The notes beneath the pieces were generated by a model, which worked only from the letters and a program-made list of their open reading frames with translations, did not search any database and was not told where the DNA came from. The position numbers and the translations under genes were made by a program. Of a stretch of DNA of 64,000 nt, positions 34,038-42,648 are shown one piece after another; within the stretch, counting starts at the first letter, position 1; each line of letters starts with the position of its first letter. This DNA is from CBDBKL01 sp965206675 (GTDB taxonomy: Bacteria > Bdellovibrionota > Bdellovibrionia > Bdellovibrionales > JAKFYE01): assembly GCA_965206675.1 (NCBI GenBank), contig CBDBKL010000005.1, positions 201,515 through 265,514 of the forward strand, written 5' to 3'.

Positions 34038-34793
34038 TTACCTTCTGTCTTCAACGATGAGTTGAATGATCTCTGTTAATTCTCTTTTTAGTCTTTCAAT
34101 GTTATTTATAGCAATAACTTCTCTTTTGCTCAGAATTTTTCTTAGAAGAGGACCATCTTTGGGTAAATTTCCAGGGCGCATTTGTCTTCCTTCTCTTGTT
34201 GGATTTGCTGTAAATGGTTTTTCTTTGGAAAAGTAATATGTGGATAATACTCCTCCAACTCCTCCTATTCCTGCCGCCAAAATTGATCCCGATCCTAATG
34301 AGGTAGCCTTTCCTATTATTATTCCTCCCACGGCTGGTGCTATTATTGTTGCTCCTAATGGCCCTGCCACTGTTCCTCCAGCCGCTGTTGCTGTTGCTCC
34401 TATAGCGGCTCCGCCTAATCCTACTGCTGGACTTAATAATATAGCCGTAGTAGCTAATATTGCACCTACTCCAATGGCTCCATAGGTGATATTATGTTTT
34501 ATAAGAGCTCCCTTTGCTTCTTCATAAGTTATAACCTCGTTCACTAGTGGTTGGCAGCTATCTGTTTCTATAAAACACTCAAAAATTTGAATACCATCTT
34601 CTTTTTCACTTTTTGGTTTCAAATGGTTGGGGAGAGAAACTCGTCTAATATCAAGAAAGCTCTCTGCACCATTTTTAGGTTCAAGAATTGTTGCAGGATC
34701 TCTTTCAGTTATAGTTGCTTTAGAACTGGAAGTCGTACATGAAGCATTGATGAGTAATAAAGTACAAAAACAAATTGATTTTAATATATTCAT
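34038..34793 (-). CDS. Glycine-rich lipoprotein, copy a (P4a)
   Basis: 251 residues of unknown function. The lipobox is INASC (Cys19). After a soluble region (about 20-100) with Cys pairs (ECFIETDSCQ), residues about 100-188 are a long glycine-zipper hydrophobic stretch (GAIGVGAILATTAILLSPAVG, then AIGATATAAGGTVAGPLGA), able to form packed membrane helices, followed by a basic tail. The tail half is virtually identical to the copy at 47895. A 43-bp pentanucleotide array overlaps its predicted promoter, suggesting variable expression. Confidence 0.85.
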   Translation of the reverse strand: MNILKSICFCTLLLINASCTTSSSKATITERDPATILEPKNGAESFLDIRRVSLPNHLKPKSEKEDGIQIFECFIETDSCQPLVNEVITYEEAKGALIKHNITYGAIGVGAILATTAILLSPAVGLGGAAIGATATAAGGTVAGPLGATIIAPAVGGIIIGKATSLGSGSILAAGIGGVGGVLSTYYFSKEKPFTANPTREGRQMRPGNLPKDGPLLRKILSKREVIAINNIERLKRELTEIIQLIVEDRR

Positions 34794-34832
34794 GAGTGAA
34801 CTTACCTTTCAATTTTTGTTGGCACAGCATTA

Positions 34833-34861
34833 AGAATACGGTTATTCTCAAACCAAACCAA
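34833..34861 (-). promoter_or_regulatory. Predicted promoter of lipoprotein P4a
   Basis: On the minus strand TTGGTT (34861-34856) and TATTCT (34838-34833) are 17 bp apart, 39 bp before the start codon. The -35 box is made from the pentanucleotide array. The same arrangement with identical spacing is kept upstream of copy b at 48690-48718 although the spacer has changed. This is a prediction from sequence only. Confidence 0.5.
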
Positions 34862-34891
34862 ACCAAACCAAACCAAACCAAACCAAACCAA
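34849..34891. repeat. Pentanucleotide microsatellite (CAAAC)8.6
   Basis: 43 bp of perfect units, overlapping the predicted -35 box of lipoprotein P4a. The homologous position at the paralog has 3.6 units, an exact five-unit difference. The sequence beyond the array (TTTGGTCGAGGTCCTTATAG) is conserved between the two loci. Confidence 0.95.
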
Positions 34892-35020
34892 TTTTATACT
34901 TTGGTCGAGGTCCTTATAGAATAAGCCATCAAAGAAGACAGTGTATTTGGGAAGGGTTCATAGCTAACCCCTATAAAAGTCAAATTAACTAACTTAACTA
35001 GCTATGAACCATAATTTTTT

Positions 35021-37888
35021 TTATCTAAGGATTCTTTTGCGAGATCTGGCTTTATGATAAGTCGACCCATCTAAGGTGTACTCAACATCCACTCTTCTAA
35101 GATGTGCCCCTTTTTCTAATGTGGCTTCACCCTGGTAGACAGTCAGCCAAGTATTTCTTAAGTCATCTTGAATGTTTTTAAAAATAGTATTGAGATCATT
35201 GATAGAACTTAAGTTATATCTCTGCGTACCATTGACGTGGACAATTTCGTCAAGGCGTTCTGTATGTAGTGGAGAATTTGCTCTCTCTAAAGAGTTGACA
35301 GATATGGGGTAAATTCTTACATGTGATTGCTCTACAAGTTGTAAGAGAGTTTCATATTGGATTTTGCTACCATAGTTTGGATTAAGTGTTCCATCACTAT
35401 TAATTTGTGAATCCTGACCATCTGAAATGACAATAAGTATTGTGGGATAAGAAATCTGTGCAGCCTCATATATACCTTGAGCTATGGCATCGTAAAGTTT
35501 TGTCTGTCCACGATTTGAGATTTTTGAAAGTCCTCGATAGAGATCTTCAATAGATGTTGTGGGAAATACAGTGTTATCTACAATTTCATGAAAATGAATG
35601 AGAAAGCCTCTATTGTTTTGTTTCTGGGTGAATCTATTTAATCCCCAATTGAAAAATTCCACGCTTGCATCAAAGACGGTGCTCATGTTTGGTGCCATAG
35701 ATGAAGAGGCATCAAGTATAAGCCCAAAGTTGATAGGTATTTCTGTTAACGGAGCAATATCTATAATAGATTGTTCCTCACCATCTTCTCTTGTTATGAA
35801 ATGGATGTTTTCTATATTAGTTCCTTTGTGTTTTGGCTTTAGAGAAGCAAAGAGTTCTATATTTTCAACCGAAACTTCATCGCTTAATAAAGAATTAACA
35901 ACTAAAGTTTTTTCGAATACTCTGCCATCGTTTCTTGTGACAGCAACTGTTAGTGCACCAACTTCTCTTTCATGTTCTAAATTAACATTTCTTTTTATAC
36001 TTAAAGGTAAACGATCAATATTATCAGATGCCCAGATGACCTCTTCATTCCAAAGAAGTTCTACTTTTTTTATTCTATTTGGTTCTGGATAAAAGAGGTT
36101 AAATTCTACAGGGAAAGAATTTTGAAAAAATTGATTTTTTTGAGGAGATATAATTTCTATGATATTTCTGTTTCTTAACTTTGTGTTAAATAAAGCAATA
36201 TCTCGTGATATGATTTCTTCTGCAATATTTAATCCCAGAACTTCTATCTCATGAGGTACAAGTAGGTTTCCAAAGTCCATAAGTATTCGTCCGTAGGGGC
36301 AAGTGATGTTATTAATCGTATGGTGATGCTTACCATTGATTACAACTCTAATTTGACTTAATGGGGCGTCGCTATGACATGTATAAGTTATCGATTCATT
36401 TGAAATATAAAATTTTTCTGGAACCGATACTAACTGAAGACTGTTTGCCCATTTATTATGTATTTGTTGTGCGTTCTCTTTAATAGGCGTTTCACTTTCA
36501 TGATCTGGAATATCTACAGTGGATGTGTGGAGTCGATATCGAGGATGATTTTGATCTGTAGTGTTTTTTCCAGAGTGAGGTAAATTTTCTTCTCTATTCA
36601 TCTTTGGTACAGTGATATTTTTGATAAATTCTCGAACTGTTTGTGACCCTTCATCATAAATTTGAATGTAGACGTCATAATCGCTGGGTCTAAGTTGTGT
36701 ATCAAATAGGATGTAAAATTTGTTATCTACAACAGAATCCAAAGGCACATTAAATTGTGTTGTTTTGGAGGGTCCATGTGATTGGTTATTTTTTATGACT
36801 TGCATGCAGACACTGAGATTATATGCCTCTAGTTCTCCTATGGCTCGTGGCTCTATATCTTCAATAGGTACGGATACACCAAAAGATGTTTTGGTCATGT
36901 TGGTGTTGATATAGCTGTTATGTAAATCTGTTTTCCAATTATAGGCCTTAGGTGTAAAGTGGGCCATTTGAGGGCAGGTGAAATCTACAACTTCAATTGT
37001 TTTAGTTCCAGTGTTTTCACTGAGTTCAATAGTCTGAGTTTCTAATCGGTTTTCAGCAGTCATTATTTCAGGCAAATTATTTTGTAGCTGACCTTTGAAG
37101 AGTCCCCGTTGTTCGTAGTTATGGAGGGCAAGACCTATGAGATGTTTGGCATCTGTATTTTTACAACTAGCTTTTATTTTATACGCTATATTTTCAAAGA
37201 GAAGGTTGGACTGGAAGGGGTTATGCCATCTTGTTTCAACCTCTGCGGTATTTGATGGGAAGGGGTTTCCTGTGACCGAAGAATTTTCGTGAGATATATT
37301 CACTAAAGTTTCTAATCCGAGGGAAGGACGCCAGAGACGATACTTTCCCATGTGCGGGACAAAGATGAGGTACTCAGAACCATCTGTTTTTGGAAATTCA
37401 AATAGAGTAATTTTTTTTTCACACTCCAAATGATGAACTTCAGGTCTCTCTAATGATTGTAAATAGTATTTTGTCCTCTCATCAAATTCTATATCTTTAT
37501 ATTCTGTTAAATAAAGATCAGATGCTTTGCGCTTTTTTGTTCTTTTTCTTTGCTTTCTATTAAATGACATCTCTAACGACCAACTGTAGGATTGGATTTT
37601 TTCCAATCGATTTTCAAATCGAGAACGAAAGGCATTAGGGGTTGGTATTGAGCTTGGTCTTTTATTGAAATAAAAGGACCTTTGAAAGTGTTCAAATTGA
37701 TGAGCCTTCATTTGTCTATATGATTCCCACTCTGACCAATTTAAGTAGAAACGAGCGGCCTGTATCCATGCTTTTTCTTTTGGAGGTAGAGAACTAAGGC
37801 TTTCATCAAGACTTTCTTTAGAGGAAGCAGGATGTGAAAGCACTGAGAAGAGAATTATTCCAGATATTAAAATAAGATTTCGCTTCAT
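35021..37888 (-). CDS. Large secreted protein with GWxTD-like and VWA domains
   Basis: 955 residues. A signal peptide (LILISGIILFSVLSHPASS) is followed by a region (about 20-100) resembling a GWxTD domain: LPPKEKAWIQAARFYL and later NAFRSRFENRLEKI. The middle contains beta-rich repeats. The C-terminal third is a von Willebrand A domain with MIDAS motif DASSSM, the later Thr in GQTKLYDAI and the DGQDS site, as in VWFA-related proteins of Acidobacteria. A role in adhesion or envelope protein interactions is likely. The start ATG at 37888 is chosen for the signal peptide; the frame is open further upstream. Confidence 0.8.
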   Translation of the reverse strand: MKRNLILISGIILFSVLSHPASSKESLDESLSSLPPKEKAWIQAARFYLNWSEWESYRQMKAHQFEHFQRSFYFNKRPSSIPTPNAFRSRFENRLEKIQSYSWSLEMSFNRKQRKRTKKRKASDLYLTEYKDIEFDERTKYYLQSLERPEVHHLECEKKITLFEFPKTDGSEYLIFVPHMGKYRLWRPSLGLETLVNISHENSSVTGNPFPSNTAEVETRWHNPFQSNLLFENIAYKIKASCKNTDAKHLIGLALHNYEQRGLFKGQLQNNLPEIMTAENRLETQTIELSENTGTKTIEVVDFTCPQMAHFTPKAYNWKTDLHNSYINTNMTKTSFGVSVPIEDIEPRAIGELEAYNLSVCMQVIKNNQSHGPSKTTQFNVPLDSVVDNKFYILFDTQLRPSDYDVYIQIYDEGSQTVREFIKNITVPKMNREENLPHSGKNTTDQNHPRYRLHTSTVDIPDHESETPIKENAQQIHNKWANSLQLVSVPEKFYISNESITYTCHSDAPLSQIRVVINGKHHHTINNITCPYGRILMDFGNLLVPHEIEVLGLNIAEEIISRDIALFNTKLRNRNIIEIISPQKNQFFQNSFPVEFNLFYPEPNRIKKVELLWNEEVIWASDNIDRLPLSIKRNVNLEHEREVGALTVAVTRNDGRVFEKTLVVNSLLSDEVSVENIELFASLKPKHKGTNIENIHFITREDGEEQSIIDIAPLTEIPINFGLILDASSSMAPNMSTVFDASVEFFNWGLNRFTQKQNNRGFLIHFHEIVDNTVFPTTSIEDLYRGLSKISNRGQTKLYDAIAQGIYEAAQISYPTILIVISDGQDSQINSDGTLNPNYGSKIQYETLLQLVEQSHVRIYPISVNSLERANSPLHTERLDEIVHVNGTQRYNLSSINDLNTIFKNIQDDLRNTWLTVYQGEATLEKGAHLRRVDVEYTLDGSTYHKARSRKRILR

Positions 37889-38018
37889 AGCTTTAATAAG
37901 CACCCCCTCATAGTAAATGAAGTGCAAAATGGACAGAGCTACTGTATTCAGTTTGGTTTTATAAATCAATCAAAAGTGTATTTTATTGAAATCGTTTCGT
38001 AGTGGATTTAAAGAGGTT

Positions 38019-38777
38019 TCACCAATATTTTTCAGTGTGTATTTGCCCGGGTTCCCTACGGTCATGTACCTTAAATCCTTTACTTGTCAGTAGGGATGTC
38101 ATCTCTTTTATCATGTCAGGGTTTCCGCAGAGAAAAATATGTGAGTTCCCAGGTGAAAAAGTCGTATTTAATTCTTTAAGGAGAGAGGGCCAGAGCTGAG
38201 GTATGCGTCCCGTTCGTCCTTTCCACAGCTCAGAGGGGCGTGAGACAGTAGGGAAGTATGAAAGTCCCTCTCTTTGTTTTGAGAGAGTGTTTAATTCTTC
38301 TGAATAACCTAAATACTCTGAATATCTTACTCCATGTACGATTATTGTTTTTTGATTTGTCCCTAGGTCTGTAGATCTTACCATGCTCATATAAGGTCCC
38401 AGTCCTGTGCCTGTAGAAATGAGCCATAGATTCTTATCCGTTTCCACAGGGTCTAAGGTAAAGTTTCCTGTTAATTTTGGCCCTAACCAAAGACGATCAC
38501 CAGTTTTCATATCATATAACCGTGGGGTGAGTTTTCCGTTTGTGACTTTGGCAATATAAAATTCTAAAAAATTTTTTTCTGTATTGGGTGAAGCGATAGA
38601 ATAGGCCCGTCGGATAAGTTTTTCCGGAGTTTCAGGGGAAAGGGGTAGCCCTAAAGTTGCAAATTGTCCTGGTTTGAAATCAGGTATTTGAAAATTTTCA
38701 GGTTTGACCCTTAGAATGAAGAGGTTGTCATTTAGTTTTTGGTTGTCAGTGATGACAGCATTGAGAGATAGATCCAT
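38019..38777 (-). CDS. fpr: Ferredoxin/flavodoxin-NADP+ reductase
   Basis: 252 residues. FAD-binding motif RRAYSIAS, NADP-binding GTGLGPYMSMV, a later FLCGNPDM and the C-terminal aromatic ending EKYW agree with the bacterial Fpr subclass. It exchanges electrons between NADPH and ferredoxin or flavodoxin, often for oxidative stress or Fe-S synthesis. It stands alone in minus orientation downstream of nothing obviously related. Confidence 0.93.
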   Translation of the reverse strand: MDLSLNAVITDNQKLNDNLFILRVKPENFQIPDFKPGQFATLGLPLSPETPEKLIRRAYSIASPNTEKNFLEFYIAKVTNGKLTPRLYDMKTGDRLWLGPKLTGNFTLDPVETDKNLWLISTGTGLGPYMSMVRSTDLGTNQKTIIVHGVRYSEYLGYSEELNTLSKQREGLSYFPTVSRPSELWKGRTGRIPQLWPSLLKELNTTFSPGNSHIFLCGNPDMIKEMTSLLTSKGFKVHDRREPGQIHTEKYW

Positions 38778-39103
38778 TCGTTAGAGAATAAAATAAAACC
38801 CTCGTAGATCATAATAAAAAACTTTTAAAAAATGATTTTCCTTAGAATTCAGTTTGTACTTTCAGGATATGAGCTTCATTTTTTACTGCCCTTTTGCTGG
38901 GGCTTCTTTTTAAAAATATGAAGCGGAATAACTCTATGTGTCGATTTCAGTTATTTTTTAGGGAGGTTGGAATGTCACAAGATAACGGAACAAGAGGGTA
39001 AAAACCAATTTATTTTTTACAAATGGATTTTAGATTTGGTTTCTTTATAATAGGAGGTGCCTTATAAGAGAGTATGCAGTGAGAAATAAAAGGAGATGGA
39101 GAG
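38778..39103. other. Intergenic region between fpr and bioY
   Basis: 326 bp of AT-rich divergent spacer that must hold promoters for fpr and bioY. I see no recognisable BirA-type or BioR-type palindrome, gene or repeat. Confidence 0.4.
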
Positions 39104-39661
39104 ATGATTTCTGAGGCTGTATTGCCAAGGTTGATAACGAGTAGTGAAAACCGAATTTTAATGAATGTCCTTTCTATTGTAGTCGGTATTTTATTTATAT
39201 CGGCCTTGGCGCAAGTGATAATACCTTTACCGTGGACGCCAGTACCAATCACAGGTCAGACCTTTGGTGTCACTCTTGTTTCTCTGCTGTGGGGTTGGAA
39301 AAGAGCTGGTACGGTTTTATTTCTCTATGTTTCCCTGGGGGGGCTTGGCCTTCCTCTATTTGCACATGTAAAGTCAGGTTTAATTTCTCCAACAGTTGGC
39401 TATCTTATTGGCATGGTTGTGGGGTCTTTTTTAGTCGGTTATCTCTCAGATAAGGGGATGACTTTGAGTTTTAAGAAAGCTTTCTTAGCGGCCTGTATGG
39501 GAAGTGTTTGTGTTTTTGGATTTGGGGTTTTGGGATTATCTTACTTTTTACCTTATAAAGCTCTTTTAGTTTCGGGTGTTTTACCCTTTCTTCCTGGAGA
39601 TATTTTAAAAAATGGATTGGCGGCCTATATGGCTTCAACAGCTAGACGGCAACTGGATTGA
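39104..39661 (+). CDS. bioY: Biotin transporter BioY
   Basis: 185 residues, five to six membrane helices. It is the substrate-binding S component of ECF biotin transporters. Signature: IPLPWTPVPITGQTFGVTL, then the Gly-rich YVSLGGLGLPLF and the C-terminal PGDILKNGLAAYMA. No BioM/BioN ATPase or T component is adjacent, so it may work alone or share an energising module. The organism probably salvages biotin, used by the fatty-acid pathway whose genes lie at 51-55 kb. A family B repeat follows. Confidence 0.93.
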   Translation: MISEAVLPRLITSSENRILMNVLSIVVGILFISALAQVIIPLPWTPVPITGQTFGVTLVSLLWGWKRAGTVLFLYVSLGGLGLPLFAHVKSGLISPTVGYLIGMVVGSFLVGYLSDKGMTLSFKKAFLAACMGSVCVFGFGVLGLSYFLPYKALLVSGVLPFLPGDILKNGLAAYMASTARRQLD

Positions 39662-39731
39662 TTTTTTAGTCCGGAAAAACAGTTTTTCAAAAGCCTGTAT
39701 GGCTTTCAGTCCATATTTTTTACGTTTGATT

Positions 39732-39854
39732 GGGAATTTTTCTTGAGGGCTTCCAAATGCTCAAACAGCCCTGAGGGGCGCAAAGCGTCTCCCTTTGGGA
39801 TACGCATTGCAGCCTCAGGGAACTGCGCTTTGAAATCCCTCAAGAAAAATTCCC
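39732..39854. repeat. Family B palindromic repeat, copy 4
   Basis: 123 bp with perfect 16-bp arms (GGGAATTTTTCTTGAG and complement), inner CTGAGG...CCTCAG stem, the TTTTTTACGTTTGATT left flank and the AT-rich right tail (to about 39920). It lies about 70 bp past bioY and before the convergent channel gene. Confidence 0.92.
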
Positions 39855-39961
39855 TCATAATATCCTAAAAATATAAATTTGTTCTTTATCACAATACACC
39901 CTGTGTTTTAGAGAACTTGTTTGTTGCCGAAGAGTTCATTCAGAGTGAGTGCAAAACATAT

Positions 39962-40771
39962 CTATTCTGGGAGTCGTGTACCGCATTGATTGCAGTATTT
40001 GGCAGTTGTCTCAATGGAGTTTTTTTGACATGAGGGACATGTACGAGGTGTTGGGGGCGAGAGATTTTGCTGTCTTGTCAGTTCAGATGAGACTATACCT
40101 GTTGGTACAGCAATCACGCCATATCCTAAAATCATTAGTAAAGTAGCAATCATTTGTCCGAGCACAGTTTGGGGAACGATATCGCCATAGCCCACTGTCG
40201 TCAGGGTTACAATGGCCCAGTAAGTGGCCTTTGGAATGCTAGTGAACTTGTTCTCCCCTCCTTCTATCAAATACATTAGAGATCCTGTTGCGATAGCTAT
40301 GATAAGAACCACAGCAAGAAAGACGGTGATTTTAGGACGACTTTCTTTAAGGGCATGTACAAGAATGCGTGCAGCATCTAAGTGTTTTAGAATTTTAAAG
40401 ATTCGAAAAACACGCAGCAGTCGGAATGTACGCAGAACTAAGAGCGACTCTGATCCTATAAAAATAACACTCAGGTAACTGGGAATAATAGCAAGTAGGT
40501 CGATAATGCCATAGAAACTAAAAATATAATCTAATCGTTTCTTGCTTGCATATATTCTCAGAGCATATTCAATGGTGAAGAGAATCGTAAAAATCCACTC
40601 TGCAGTATCTAAAATCGGCTTATATCGTGCATTAATGATGTAGATACTATCAAGAAAGACAACTAGGACGCTGGTGATAATACAGAACATTAAGGTTTTA
40701 TTAAACAGAACACCTTCTGGGTTGTCTGTTTCAAATAAAATTTTATGTAAACGAGCTTTTTTACTTTCCAT
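39962..40771 (-). CDS. Voltage-gated-type K+ channel with C-terminal zinc ribbon
   Basis: 269 residues. Six membrane segments include an S4-like helix with regularly spaced Arg (RTFRLLRVFRIFKILKH) and a pore loop with the selectivity filter TVGYGD. After the last helix a short cytoplasmic tail carries a Cys4 zinc ribbon (CPSCQKN and CNQCGTRL). It should conduct K+ across the inner membrane in response to voltage; the zinc ribbon may be regulatory. Confidence 0.92.
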   Translation of the reverse strand: MESKKARLHKILFETDNPEGVLFNKTLMFCIITSVLVVFLDSIYIINARYKPILDTAEWIFTILFTIEYALRIYASKKRLDYIFSFYGIIDLLAIIPSYLSVIFIGSESLLVLRTFRLLRVFRIFKILKHLDAARILVHALKESRPKITVFLAVVLIIAIATGSLMYLIEGGENKFTSIPKATYWAIVTLTTVGYGDIVPQTVLGQMIATLLMILGYGVIAVPTGIVSSELTRQQNLSPPTPRTCPSCQKNSIETTAKYCNQCGTRLPE

Positions 40772-41129
40772 ATATCTTTGCCACTAAAATCCATTGGGTG
40801 GAATCTTATCAAAGATTTTATTTATACCTTAATAATTTTATTTCAAGTTGATTTTTGCAGGAAATAATGAGGTTTTTTTAAATAGATATGCCTACTAAGA
40901 GAGCAACGCTTGGCTTTCATATGGAAATAAGCTCAGCGGAGAGAGATAGGCATAGGATTTTTGTTAGGTGTGACAAAACAGCTTGGCGAGTGCAGAATAT
41001 ATAGAGGCAAGGTATATCTATAACAGAATGAAAAATAAGGACTTATGGCATTCTCAAATTTTTCAGGTGCACAATTGTCGCTTTGCATACATCATGAATT
41101 TCGTAGGCTGGTGAATAGGGGTGTCGTTT
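40772..41129. other. Intergenic region upstream of RNase H
   Basis: A 358-bp divergent spacer. It contains a 32-codon open frame (41045-41143) with AAGGA upstream that overlaps the RNase H start in another frame; it might couple translation but is not strong enough to call as a gene. Nothing else is recognised. Confidence 0.35.
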
Positions 41130-41876
41130 ATGGATATAAATGAAAAGACAATTTTAGCCTATACAGATGGTGCGTGCTCTGGGAACCCCGGGCCGGGTGG
41201 TTTTGGAGTTGTTCTGGTTTTTCCAGACGGGCAAATTAAAGAGTTGGGCGGCAGAAAAAGTCGTACAACCAATAATGCCATGGAAATGATGGCTATTATC
41301 AGGGCTTTAGAGGAGATAGCTGAGGATCCATCTGATGTTTGGATGCTGACGGATTCCACGTACGTTATACGCGGCATAACTCAGTGGATTTGGGGTTGGA
41401 AGAAGAGAGGGTGGGTAACGTCGCAAGGAGAGGAAGTGACGAATAAACCCCTTTGGCAAGAATTGGATCGGTTGGTTTATGAGCGGAAAAAAATAAGCTC
41501 CATAGAATGGAAATATGTTCGAGGTCATGCGGGGGTGCCAGCCAATGAACGTTGCGATGAAATTGCTGTTGCCTTTTCAAAGCGAAAGTATTTGAAACTC
41601 TATTCTGGAAGTTTATTACAATATCCTATTCCAGTGCATGACTTTCCTGAAGATATGGAATTGCCCCCAATGACTGAACAGAAAGAAAAAAAAGCAGCTT
41701 ATTCCTATCTCGTCTATGCTAATGGAAAGTTGGAACGTTGTAAGACATGGCCAGAGTGTGAAGCAAAGGTTAAAGGTCGCTCTGGAGTGAAATTTAAAAA
41801 ATCTTTCTCTGAAGAAGATGAAAAAAGAATTGTATCGTCTTGGGGACTAAACCCAGAGACGTTAAGTAAACTCTAA
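41130..41876 (+). CDS. rnhA: Ribonuclease HI with C-terminal viroplasmin-like domain
   Basis: 248 residues. Residues 1-150 are RNase HI with catalytic Asp in YTDGACSGNPGPGG, Glu in NAMEMMA, Asp in LTDSTYV and Asp in ERCDEIA; it removes RNA from RNA:DNA hybrids. After a linker, residues about 190-240 (YSYLVYANGKLERCKTWPEC, then GRSGVKFKKSF) resemble the caulimovirus viroplasmin/hybrid-binding domain, which in many RNases H is N-terminal. ATG 41130 has AGGGG at good spacing; GTG 41121 is the alternative. Confidence 0.9.
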   Translation: MDINEKTILAYTDGACSGNPGPGGFGVVLVFPDGQIKELGGRKSRTTNNAMEMMAIIRALEEIAEDPSDVWMLTDSTYVIRGITQWIWGWKKRGWVTSQGEEVTNKPLWQELDRLVYERKKISSIEWKYVRGHAGVPANERCDEIAVAFSKRKYLKLYSGSLLQYPIPVHDFPEDMELPPMTEQKEKKAAYSYLVYANGKLERCKTWPECEAKVKGRSGVKFKKSFSEEDEKRIVSSWGLNPETLSKL

Positions 41877-41898
41877 TAAGAAACCTATCTGAATGAGC

Positions 41899-41935
41899 TA
41901 GGGCTTGTCCTCATTTCGACTATTGGTCTTAAATG
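41899..41935. repeat. Family D fragment, copy 2
   Basis: The segment TAGGGCTTGTCCTCATTT followed by CGACTATTGGTCTTAA matches one half of the 11727-11851 element. It lies between the convergent rnhA and dps genes. Confidence 0.6.
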
Positions 41936-41953
41936 TCAATGATCTGAGCCTGC

Positions 41954-42379
41954 TTATAGACTGCTTTGTAACATCCACCTATTTTTTCGATGTGTTGTCA
42001 TACGTTCTACAAGTGCTCCAATGATAACCTCATCATTATTTTTTTCTGCTTCTTTCAGAGCTTCTTCTAGTGTTTTTTGAATAATGTCTTGATCGTTCAT
42101 TAGGTCATTGATCATGTCACTGGCACTTAGATTTTCATCTCCGTCTTTAATACGAGTTATGGCTTCATAGGCCTTCCAAGTTCCCGGAGCCTTTTCTCCA
42201 AGCCCTCTTATAAGTTCGGCAACTTCATCAATAGCGGATGCCAAATCCGTATATTGTTCTTCAAAGAGCGAATGCAAAGCTTTGAAGTGTGGTCCCGTGA
42301 CATTCCAATGATAGTTTTGAGTTTTTAAATAAAGTGCGTAACTGTCGGCTAAGACTTTTTTTAGGGATTCATTTTTCAA
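41954..42379 (-). CDS. dps: Dps-family ferritin-like protein
   Basis: 141 residues. Dps proteins form dodecamers that oxidise and store iron with H2O2 and protect DNA. The interfacial ferroxidase ligands are in NYHWNVTGPHFKALHSLFEE and SAIDEVAELIRGLG, the standard spacing. No Lys-rich N-terminal DNA-binding tail is seen. The C-terminus is short compared with E. coli Dps but typical for the subfamily. Confidence 0.93.
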   Translation of the reverse strand: MKNESLKKVLADSYALYLKTQNYHWNVTGPHFKALHSLFEEQYTDLASAIDEVAELIRGLGEKAPGTWKAYEAITRIKDGDENLSASDMINDLMNDQDIIQKTLEEALKEAEKNNDEVIIGALVERMTTHRKNRWMLQSSL

Positions 42380-42648
42380 TTGTATTCTCCTTTATAGCTT
42401 TTTCTTTTTTATAAAATGTACAGAAAAGAAAAGGAATTAGAATATACAGGGATTATTGGAATATTTAGAAATTAATGCGACGCAATAAAAAAGAAAATAA
42501 ACGTATGGGGGGGTTATTTTTTCGATAGTGAAGAGAGAAAGGGTGAAAATTTCAAAATGCTTTTAAGTAGTAGAAATTTTTGGATCTAAATACTATCAGT
42601 AATAAATCATTTTTTAGGGACGTAAAATATTTCAGTGACAGAGGATGG

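Noticed and set aside
34240..34485. Pro/Ala-rich open frame antisense to the P4a lipoprotein (also 48097-48342 at P4b)
   Set aside because: It is the mirror of the Gly/Ala-rich coding sequence and has no independent support.
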